Shown in pieces: positions 31,166 to 40,930 of a DNA stretch of 64,000 bases (its first letter is position 1; each line of letters begins with the position of its first letter). The stretch comes from Undaria pinnatifida. Its lineage: Eukaryota > Sar > Phaeophyceae > Laminariales > Alariaceae. The position numbers and the translations under genes were made by a program. The notes under the pieces were generated by a model. It did no database searches. It was not told the origin of the DNA and was given only the letters and a program-made list of their open reading frames with translations. The DNA lies in the NCBI GenBank assembly GCA_012845835.1, contig JABAKD010000013.1:11553701-11617700 (forward strand). The letters are read 5' to 3'.

Positions 31166-33078
31166 TATAAATACTGGTAGGTAATAGGCTTATATTGATA
31201 GTGTGTCAGAAGCACTCGCGTACAACTTGTAGCAAGCAGCCTATGCGAGACATGCGGCACAGAAGACAAGTTGATCCATTATCCATTAGTCTAGTCAGCA
31301 AGGGTTTGTTTTCAGTGGGATACAGCATACACTTTCTAGCGTATCCGGGTATCAAACCAGGCTGCTTTGGTCACTCTGCTATTATGATAGGTTTATTCTA
31401 AGGTCTCCCAAGTAAAAGTCGAACTAGGTCTCCCAAGTAAAAGTCGAACTAGTACCAGGCACACCCTTGCAGCTTGCATTACAGTAGTAAAACCAGGTAG
31501 ATTGCGAATTGACCATGGTTTGGGTGCAGGCATGCGAACACGAGACGGGCAGACGTCGACTGCATAATAAAAGTCAGTTGGCGGCATTCCTATTTTGAAC
31601 CAGAGGCTCAAGCTTTTGTACATATGGCACAGGGTGTCCCGCGCTATTTCCTGTTCGAAAAAATGGATTTCTTGATGATAGATCGTGCAAAAGTCGAGTC
31701 ATTTTTTGCTAACTGCCAGTTTCTTGAACCAACTTTTTTCTCCGCTATTGTGGCCCATGCTGGTACAACCGAGTTTTAGAAAATTGTATCTACCTGCCGT
31801 CTAGGGCGGGGCGTGAAGCCTAACTATTATTCATGTCATAGGAGTATCATCCTGCTGCGCGAGTGTTGCGCAGGGTGCCAAATTGAAAAGTGAGCGTGTG
31901 TCCTGGCTCTGCAAATTGTGGGCTCTTTATTTCATGACAGATCTGGGATCGATTTAATCTTTTTTCATATCTGGATTTAATAATACACCAGTATTTTCGA
32001 GCCAGTTCTTCTGTTCTTCTCCTCAGATAGTATGGGATATGTACACTTCCGACCAAACCTTATCCGCGTTATTTTACGTATCACTTCCGATACACCCTAA
32101 TTATATTTAAAAAATGAAAAAATACACTTCCAGCAGTGAGACCAACCCTATTTTTAGTATACCCCATGCAGCCATGCTGCCCGGGCTGAATCGCGTGGCC
32201 GGTGCCATAATCGTCGTTTGCTTTCGATGGCTTCTCCCCTCTGAATCCGCCCTCTGAATTCCAAACGCGTGCTGCGTGGTGTATGATAACATACACATAC
32301 GAGGTACGTACCTGGTGTCAGGGATCATGCAGAAGGGTGTGCTGCGTATCATATTATTTTTGGCGGCATGTCTGCGACGTGACGATGTACAGCATGTGGC
32401 CCTACCCCCTGAGTTTGACGTGGATCGCTCATCGTGTCACACAAGACAAGAGCTATGCACAGAAAAGTGTCGTGCGAAGGGTGGGTAGTGTTACGGTTTT
32501 AGTATTGGGTACACCGCCAAAAGCTACCTGGTATTCGACTAAGAGTACGTATCCGGCGGGTATTATATCTAGCATCTCGAGTACCTGGTACTGCAGTATC
32601 AGTTACCTGGTATGACATTATCGATCACGAGACGATAACATTTTTATTCATTTATTTATTTATTTTCACACACATTTACTTTCCAGGTGCTGGACAATCC
32701 GTGGTCACAGGTGGCGTCCCTTCTTCCCCCCGGTTCTTGCCTTCAATTTTTATCGCACATACGTAGTGTTCAGCAATCGCACTGCTCGTCGATTTTTCAT
32801 CGAGTGTTGCTTACTCACGCTCTCGCGCTTTCCGCAAGTCAATTTGTGCACAAGAAAAGGTCCCCATGGTTTTATACGAGTATGCACTCGGGGGGATTCG
32901 AACTCACGAAACTGACCTATACCAGGCTCGAGGATAACCTGACACGCCACCTTGGGGCGACCGGCTTTTACCAGGTACCAGGTAGTTCACTGTGTAGCAT
33001 CTCGAGTATCACATTATCGACCACGAGACGATAACATCTACCAGTACCAGCTATTTCACAGATAGTATGTCAATTATC
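31166..33078. other. No gene seen; small tandem duplication and degenerate direct repeats
   Basis: 31,402-31,451 is an exact 2 x 25-bp tandem repeat (GGTCTCCCAAGTAAAAGTCG...). 32,605-32,643 and 33,005-33,040 share ACATTATCGA(C/T)CACGAGACG. The CCTGGTA/TACCAGG word is dense at 32,300-33,060. No conserved reading frame is present. Confidence 0.6.
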
Positions 33079-33171
33079 TATCTTGACCGATGATGTGCTA
33101 CTCGAAATCCTATGAATAGGCATCATCGACCTATTAATAGTATTTCGAGTATCACATCATCGGTCAAGATA
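33079..33171. repeat. Fold-back hairpin element
   Basis: The 30-nt left arm (33,079-33,108) is the reverse complement of 33,142-33,171 with one mismatch, separated by a 33-nt loop that itself contains CCTATGAATAGG. It makes a strong hairpin on either strand. Confidence 0.85.
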
Positions 33172-33224
33172 ATACCGAAATACCGAATTACATTTTACCA
33201 AATATCAGGTACAGCCTTTTTGTC

Positions 33225-33545
33225 TAATCCAAAAACTCCGCCCTCCCCTCACAGGTTATTCGACATACAGGATTCACTTGATAAACTGATGCATTTCCTT
33301 CCACAGCTGTCAGATTCTGTCACCCTCGGTAACGGGTTTTATAGTTTCCGCGCACAGACTAACATCACCCTGTTGACCCTGATAGCTACACTGCTGTAGT
33401 TGCAAGGGGAGTCGCCGACCTATATCCTTAATGAGGACACAGGACCCGTAATACGCGCGATCGGAGTATCACACACAGCTTGCAAAGATGAGTTTCGACA
33501 AAATATTCGATCTCACAGCTGGAGTGTATTCTTATTATTCTTATT
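33225..33545 (+). repeat. Type I mini-ORF repeat, copy 3 (full length)
   Basis: All blocks listed for copy 2 are present. The ATG at 33,488 is followed by M-S-F-D-K-I-F-D-L-T-A-G-V-Y. Confidence 0.85.
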
Positions 33546-35324
33546 TTTATAATACCCCGTAGCTCGTAGCCCTTAGGAACGCGATTTGGCCAGGTTCGAA
33601 AGTTGAAACATGACGGAGTATTGAAACTCGGGGAGATGGAATACATGGGTTTGTTGTGGAGGCGTTACCGTTCCTCTGACAGAAGAACCACTTACTTATC
33701 CCTTCTTCTAGAAGGCATAAGGCGAGGCAAGAAGAACAGTAAGAATACCCCCACGTGTGAGTGGATATCGTAAGCATGAACACCACAACTCTATACTTCG
33801 TAGACGGCTTACAACGCCGCTCTAACTTTGTTGGTCGCCATTCGAAACTACTGGGTCTCAAAATGGTGCACAACGGTAGTCTGTAGTCACAAGCAGTACA
33901 ATCTACACCTACCAGGTATGATATACTCTGGGCAGCATTTTCTTACGGCGTGTGTGCATGCTTTCTTCATACCAGATGTACCTCCCCTTTTGGGACTAGG
34001 GCAAGAGCGATTCAAAATTACCGGGTAGGATACAAGCACGCCGGATAAGTCGAGACCCTTTATTTTACCCTAGTATTCTACTCTCATCGTCTACAGTACG
34101 TATATTTCAGCTGGTACAATTCATCCTCTTGAGATTATTTGCCCGGGAGTTGCTTGGTATTATCGGGATGTACGTGGTGGTACATTTACGGTGGGCGAGC
34201 GAGCCGCAGAAAAACGTGACGTCGTATTATACCAGGTAGCTCATATAGGTTGAGAGTTAAGAGTACACGAGTACGGTCCTACGGTATTGCTGCTGACTTC
34301 AAGGCGACGGGTGATGATATGCTTCGTTAGCCGTTTACTACCGCTAGAAATGCTCCCCCTTACTGCCAAGTAATTCGTATGGGATGGTTCAGTTGTAAAG
34401 GGCTCATCGATGCTTTCACGCCTATACAAGGTTAACCTTCGGGATGGGGTTGATTTGATATCCCGGGGGCGTCGCAAGTCGAAAGGGGGGAACACAGCCT
34501 TTCCAACGATACTGGATATGTGCAGATATGATATGAGCTATAGAGCACTGCTCGTGCTGCTGTTGTATGTTTTGTATATCTGGTATCAGGTCGGACGATG
34601 TGTGTTTGAGTAAGTACTCTTACATTGGACGTGTTCATGTTGTGGTTCAATCTCTTGCTGCTATGCATCAGCCACACACACAGACGTGACTACTGCCACA
34701 AAGGCGAGAGCTTGGAGCACGGCTGCCGTTTCGTCGCTGCCACTTTCTGTACGGCTGTATGCTGATTGTGTGGCTGCGAGGCTGAGCGGGCTGCCGCTCA
34801 TCTTTGATCGTCGTGCGTGCCTATGACAGCACTCTCTTCACGTACAGAAGCACACATACATAAAACAGAAGAAGCACCGTCCGTGGCTGCCACTAAAGAG
34901 TGCTGCTGCCACGTAGCAGACAGCAGAGAAGGCGAAAATAATTGCGCTAGTGATGCTGTACAACGGACGGGAGAGCGGAGGGAAGACAAGCATGTGAGAG
35001 GGGAGCAGGCTGATATCCTACTATTGTGGAGTTTTCCATGCACCTGCTCGTCTCAGCGAGGCGGATCACAGCCCGTTGACCGAAAGTGCCAGTTTAGCGA
35101 CGTTGGTGCTCAGAGCACCGCCACGGAGCCCGGCTAGGATCCAGACGTGCGTCGTTACGTACCGACGGCCCCCTTGCTTGACAAGCAGCCGAAAGTGCTA
35201 GAAACTTCGGCCGCCGGAGGACACCATGCCGAAAAAAAGTGCATATAATGGGGGCTTGGCCGCGGCAGAGGCTGACGCCCGCCTGCGGCTCCGCGCATGC
35301 CCGGCATTAAGCATAATGTACATG
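33546..35324. other. No confident gene
   Basis: Open frames up to about 110 codons exist on both strands but none shows a domain, splice support or repeat homology. The segment is rich in TACCAGGTA and CGTAC words. Confidence 0.55.
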
Positions 35325-35415
35325 AAACATATTATACGCGCGATCGGAGTATTACACACAGCTTTCAAAGATGAGTTTCGCCAAAATATTCGATCTCACA
35401 GCTGGAGCGTATATT
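35325..35415 (+). repeat. Type I mini-ORF repeat, copy 4 (right part)
   Basis: TACGCGCGATCGGAGTATTA core, then ATG with M-S-F-A-K-I-F-D-L-T-A-G-A-Y. Confidence 0.75.
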
Positions 35416-35824
35416 CATTTTTTATAATATTATTTGATATGATACTACTTTCCTGACATGAGTGCAGTGGGAATGTGTTTTTTTGTTTTTTCTCTGCGCG
35501 ATTATAAATAATACCGGGGGCGGCGGCGGGAGGAGACAACTGTGACCGCGGCTTGTTGTCCAGTAGGTTGCTGAGGGTAAGACCTCCCACGAAATTTCCC
35601 ACGACTTGATTGAGCTGGAAGGTATATCTGACAACCAAAAAACAAACAAGTATACAATAATAGCTGACTGAAGAACCGCAGACATATCATTGCTCTTGTG
35701 TTTGGTTGGCCGTTTCTCCAGCAGGTGTACGCTTAGTCTATCTCTCGAGCGGTGCTTTTTTGCAGCACCACGTTGTTTAAATCTTGATTTAGGCTTTCTG
35801 GCCAGATCAAATATCATTTATCTG

Positions 35825-35955
35825 ATGAGTCGCCGACTTATATCCTTAATGAGGGCACACAACCCGTAATACGCGCGATCGGAGTATCACACACAGCTTG
35901 CAAAGATGAGTTTCGACAAAATCTTCGATCTCACAGCTGGAGTGTATTTTTATTT
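35825..35955 (+). repeat. Type I mini-ORF repeat, copy 5 (right part)
   Basis: GAGTCGCCGACTTATATCC, AATACGCGCGATCGGAGTAT, then ATG with M-S-F-D-K-I-F-D-L-T-A-G-V-Y-F. Confidence 0.8.
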
Positions 35956-36188
35956 TTTTAATATGTTATCAGATGCAGATCAAATCCGAACCATGTAAAA
36001 CACCAGGATAGCGATGAATATCATATGCTGTGATACGATAATATTTGCATGCCGACAACCGCCAATCTCAGCGTTTTTAAGCGCTCCTCACACACACCAC
36101 ATCGTCTATACTCGCGGTACACGGTTTCGGTGCTTTTGGCGGTTGCTGCATACCCGGTAATGTGTAGCTACTGCGGTGGCTTGTAAAC

Positions 36189-36551
36189 AACCCATCCGTG
36201 ACCTCGTGTCGTTTTCTAAACTGACAGCTGTGTTAGAGGATTGCCCTGGGTTGGGTGATCGGGAGGGTGTTATTGTAAGGGTCCCCCTGGGCTGGGTAAT
36301 ACGATCGCTTTCCCCCCCCGGTATTTGAATCCCCCACCCCCCATGTTCTGCCTGGTTGGTGAAAATCCGAACCCATCCGTGACCTCGTGTCGTTTTCTAA
36401 ACTGACAGCTGTGTTAGAGGATTGCCCTGGGTTGGGTGATCGGGAGGGTGTTATTGTAAGGGTCCCCCTGGGCTGGGTAATACGATCGCTTTCCCCCCCC
36501 GGTATTTGAATCCCCCACCCCCCATGTTCTGCCTGGTTGGTGAAAATCCGA
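36189..36551. repeat. 181-bp tandem duplication, two copies
   Basis: The unit beginning AACCCATCCGTGACCTCG recurs with an exact offset of 181 bp. The copies look identical, so the duplication is recent. Confidence 0.9.
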
Positions 36552-36640
36552 CGTGCCCCATCCCGGTATAGTAGGGATGCGAGGGTCTATGGTCATACGA
36601 CTACGGCCATGCACAAACTGAGTACACCCCCCCCCCCCCC
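36530..36640 (+). repeat. R3 dispersed repeat, copy a
   Basis: The segment from GCCTGGTTGGTGAAAA through GTAGGGATGCGAGGGTCTAT and CATACGACTACGGCCATG to GAGTACACCCCCC recurs at 61,745-61,860. Both copies end in a poly-C run. Confidence 0.8.
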
Positions 36641-37204
36641 GCCTCTTCTTTCATCTGGCACTTTGGGAGCACAGGACTCGTGTCCTGGCAGTGTATTTGG
36701 GGTTTTGCAAGCAGGATACACCCCTTCTCCTCCCCCCCCCCCCCCCTCCCCCTTTAACCGTTTTCCTGTTGCAAGAAAAACACACGCTACGAGCTCCAAG
36801 CAGTTCTTCTCATAAATACGTGTAGTTGCAGTTCTGAAGGGGGTGCAAAAAAAGAGGGTTATCGGGAAAAAATTAACCCACTCTGAAACAAAACCTGCAG
36901 TAGTTTTACCTGGTACAAGGTGTAATACGAAAACGAGAATAAAAAACACGTCAACGACCCGCGGCAGTTAATCGGGTCTGGACGCGGACGCTGGGCTCCG
37001 GGCACGCGGGAAGACTTGAACCATCCAACCAAAGTATGGAATAGAACGTTCCTGGAGACTTCTGATCTACCCCTGACATATCCATCCTACTAAGTCGTTG
37101 TCTCAGGGAGGACTTCTGACCAACGTCCACCACCACCCTCATTGATTTCCAGGTACCCTGGTATGCTTTTTGCTCACTATCAACCTAATAGACTACAGTA
37201 CCAG

Positions 37205-37360
37205 GTCTGCATTTTACTCAGAGTTGCATAAGGTATTCTGTGTGTGTGTTCTCCACTATCAACTGATATGTCCACCCATCTACATCCAGCACAACCAGCG
37301 CCGCACAGAGGCCTCCTACGGCCTAGAGGGACGAGCGATGTGGTCACAAACTACAAGACT
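37205..37360 (+). repeat. R2 dispersed repeat, copy b
   Basis: Counterpart of 11,035-11,200 in the opposite orientation. Confidence 0.65.
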
Positions 37361-37584
37361 GAGATAACACTTTTGCATGTACAGCACGGTGATTTTGGCC
37401 ATGCAATGCCAACCGCAATGCGTACAAGGGCACCACATATGCAAGCCAGCACACCAGACTATTTGCAAGAAAAAATGAAGAGAGAGGAGAAAGAAAGATG
37501 TGCAGACAAAAAGGCATTACGTGCGAGTCGTAGGAAAGACGGAGTAATCATCACAGCGAGCGGTTCTAGACTTTTTTGGTAACC

Positions 37585-39045
37585 CGAACCCTAACCCCAG
37601 CTCCCCTAGCCTTATCCCATACCCGAAGGAAGGTTGCAGGAAATTTCCCGAACCTTAACCTCAGCTCCCGTAGCTGTGGAAGAGTCGTGGTGCCGGAAGG
37701 TGTGAGGGAAGGGACGCAGGGGTATGAGCTTCGCTTGAAGACAGCACCGGTTCTTCTTTGTAGATTTCTTATTATTGGCGTTGAGCTATGAGAAGCTCGA
37801 GGAGACAGGAGAGGATGAGGAGGAGGAGTGAGAGCATGGGGGTGGGGTGAGGCTCACAGAGTTCGCTTCACGCCAGCATTGCTGCTGTGGTCTCTTCTGG
37901 ACCTTTACCTATGGAACGTACAAGGAACGTTCTCCTAGATGTTCTATATTCCCATGAGTGCTCTTACTTCTATCTATCTTGTCCAGAGGAGGAACGTTCC
38001 ATATAGTCCCATGAGCGCTCAACGCGCTTACTTCTATCTTGTCCAGAGGAGAAACGTTCCATTACCGAGAACGCTCTTGTGGTATAAGCTAGCTAGATTC
38101 TACGGGCTATCTTCTCCACGAAGAATATTCCGTTTAAGAGAATCTTGTGGCCAATGGACCATTACTCCACGGGCTATCTTACCGAATCTATTGCCAGCTA
38201 CACTGACACTCTATTGCATTAGCCCACCCTGAATAGTCGTATATGCAGACCTCAAGACGGTCGGAGGGTGACGACAAAGTTCATCCTAAAAGACCGGGAA
38301 AGGGAGTCGAAGAGGCGGCAATTCGAAACAAAGACATGAGGCTATAGATTCCCCCACACCTCGTAACGAGGCCTGAACATCAAGGATAGGGCCATTCACT
38401 AATAAAGCAGATCGTTGAAAGAAAGGCCATAACAAGATAGAGGAAGACGGAAAACCCAGAATGGGGCAACCTATGTAAAACAAACGAAACTGGAAACGAA
38501 AAAGGAAACTTGAAGACGAAGCGAAAATAGCAAATAATCGAAGCGAAGACAAAGGGAAAGACAGAAAACATATTGCCGGAGCGATCTATGCGGGACCCAG
38601 GGAGGAGCGGACGGGGATTCGTTCGCAGTACAGGGTGGGTTACTCGAAAGCTCGCAAGGAAACATCACCCAAATTCGAAAGTATATATGACCGGGAGGCA
38701 TTACGCGTAGCCGTGTGACCAAGGCCCGAAGGAAATGGAAAATAGCACGTAAGGCAAAAAGAACGCCGCTAGGTTGCCGTAAGGCTCGCTAAAACTAAGG
38801 GGCTGCTAGAACCACTTGGTCGAGCGAACAACGTGGTGCCTTGGGAGGCCTGTTTGCGCTGGGAACAATACCGGCAAACGTAGCAAGGTAACTCAACCAA
38901 CACGATCAGAAAGTCAAGGTAGCCAAATAAGTGCATCGGCGCAACCGTTCTGAAGACGCTCTCGTTGAACTGGAACAGACCTTTCAAGATCTCTATTACA
39001 TAGCCTTATCCCAAACCCGAAGGAGAGTTCCAGGAAATTTCCTCG
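37585..39045. repeat. Tandem repeat split by the rearranged LTR element
   Basis: The left flank holds AACCCTAACCCCAGCTCCCC-TAGCCTTATCCCATACCCGA and then AACCTTAACCTCAGCTCCCG-TAGC. The right flank continues TAGCCTTATCCCAAACCCGA...CAGGAAATTTCC. Removing the element and one TAGC restores two head-to-tail copies of a unit of about 66-71 bp. Confidence 0.7.
37675..39000 (-). mobile_element. Rearranged, deleted relative of the Ty3/gypsy element
   Basis: A 544-bp LTR (37,675-38,218, TGTGG...TTGCA) contains an internal duplication of about 63 bp. It is followed by sequence matching the big element's 3' untranslated segment (to about 38,935), then by about 65 bp of pol around the GPF motif in inverted orientation. 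Only the last 9-10 bases of a right LTR (CTATTACA) remain. The whole unit is flanked by a 4-bp TAGC duplication (37,671-37,674 and 39,001-39,004). Confidence 0.8.
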
Positions 39046-39499
39046 GTCTGTGAAAAAAACTAAGGAAATTCCTGGTATGTTAGGCGTAATAGACCGCGTA
39101 CCTGTATACCTTTTGCGTGTTGTCTAGACCCCTTACCGATATGCCTTTTTGCGCCTTTTGCGTGTCTAGACCCTTTGCCGGTATGCCTTATGCGTGTCCA
39201 GCTTTCATCCTATCATATTCTGATAATATCATCCACCAATCCATCCGCCTTCCCCTCGGAGGATTGAAATCAAGGAAATAAAACCAACGCGAATCAAGAT
39301 TCCACAAATTGGACAGATGACCATGTGGGTAATGTAGGTCCTGCATCAATCAGAAATCGTTTTTATTATGTACGGGTACGATATTTTTGTCAAGATTTGT
39401 TTCAGGTGTTGTTGATATCGGTGTAAAGTGAGCAGGGACCTGGCGGGGACGCTTCCTCATTTTGGAGAGAAGTCTGCCCACCTCCTCTACCAAGTAGAC

Positions 39500-40300
39500 A
39501 GTAGGGATATATTGACCCTGTCACCGACCTGTACCCTTCACGAGGGTATACACACCCCGTAACACGCGCGATCGAAGTATTACGCGCAGCTTGCAAACCT
39601 AAGTTTTGATCAAAATTCTTTCAAGTCGATCTCACAGCTGAAGTGTGTTTTTTTTTTCGTAATGTTGACCTTTTGACAGTAGTATTAATAGTAGTAGATT
39701 AATTCCCGGGCAGTGGCCTACTATTTATACGAGTATACAGACTGTCCCAAGATCCGGTGGTGTTTTTATTACGGACAATCCGGAAAGATGATCCAGCCTC
39801 AGTTGATTCACGTGACGTCGGCAGCTGATGATCTTTTGTAAAAAGTCATCGGCCTGTATATCCTTCATGAAGTCATGCACACCCCCCCTGCACAACACGC
39901 GCGATCGAAGTATCACACCCAGCTTGCAATCATGAGTTTTGACGAATTTCTCAATCTCACAGCTAAAGTGTCTTTTTATATCCCTATAACCGCCCCCCTC
40001 CCCTCACCGGTCATACCACTATAGTATACTACTACAGGATATACATGATAAACTGGTGCATTCCACAACCGTCAGATTTTGTCCCCCTCAAAAACGGGTT
40101 TTACAGTTTCCGTGCACATATTGATTTACCACCACCCTGTTCACCCTGATACCAGCCAGTTCTAAGGGGAGTCGCCGACCTGTATCCTTAATGAGGACAC
40201 GCACCCAGTGATTCGCGCGACCAGAGTGCTACACTCAGCTTGCAAAGCTGAGTTTCGACGAAATCTTCGATCTCACAGCTGGAGTGTATTTTGATTTTGA
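39500..40300 (+). repeat. Type I mini-ORF repeats, three consecutive copies
   Basis: Copy at 39,500-39,660: ATG lost and core scrambled (CTAAGTTTTGATC...). Copy at 39,845-39,975: ATG kept with M-S-F-D-E-F-L-N-L-T-A. Copy at 39,985-40,300: full length, but CTG instead of ATG before S-F-D-E-I-F-D-L-T-A-G. Confidence 0.8.
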
Positions 40301-40579
40301 TACTCGTAATCATAAATACTACCCGGCAGGTGACATCACCTCTTTACCTTGCGAGCCATCCACGCGATAGCTCTAATTCGTTTATTATATGGTCTTTCAA
40401 GTTGAAATTAACCTGTCACCCCTCCCCCTCCTTCCCCACCACCCCCACCATCGCCTGGACCTAGCATCACGCGTACAGTAAGCTCCTATACTCCTATACA
40501 TTTATGCCACCTAAAACTGTTGGAAGTCCCCCCCCTCTCCCTCCGTTTCAACCCCTCGCCCCCCCGCCCCCCCCCCCGC

Positions 40580-40930
40580 CCTTAAAAACCCTGCCCTCCC
40601 CTCACCGGTTATTCGACTTTACAGGATATACATGATAAACTGATGCATTCCTTCCAAAGCCGTCACATTAGGTCCCCCTCAAAAGCGGGTTTTGTAGTTT
40701 CCGCGCACAGGTTGGCTAACATCACCCTGTTGACGCTGGTACAAACTACACTGAAGCCTCGTACACTGCTGAAGTTAGAAAGGGAGTCGCCGACCTATAT
40801 CCTTAATGAAGACACACACCCAGTAATACACACCCAGTAATACGCGCGATCGGAGTATCACACACAGCTTGCAAAGATGGATTTCGACGAAATCTGCGAT
40901 CTCGCAGCTGGTATGTATTTTTGTTTTTAT
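40580..40930 (+). repeat. Type I mini-ORF repeat, copy 9 (full length)
   Basis: All blocks are present, with a small duplication of CACCCAGTAATA. The ATG at 40,877 gives M-D-F-D-E-I-C-D-L-A-A-G. The frame then continues openly for 69 codons into unique sequence. Confidence 0.8.

Noticed and set aside
32870-32955. tRNA-like boxes on the minus strand (TGGCGTGTCAGGTTA and GTTCGAATCCC)
   Set aside because: Box A and box B have plausible spacing, but the acceptor and T stems do not pair, so it is not a functional tRNA. A tRNA-derived SINE remnant remains possible but unsupported.
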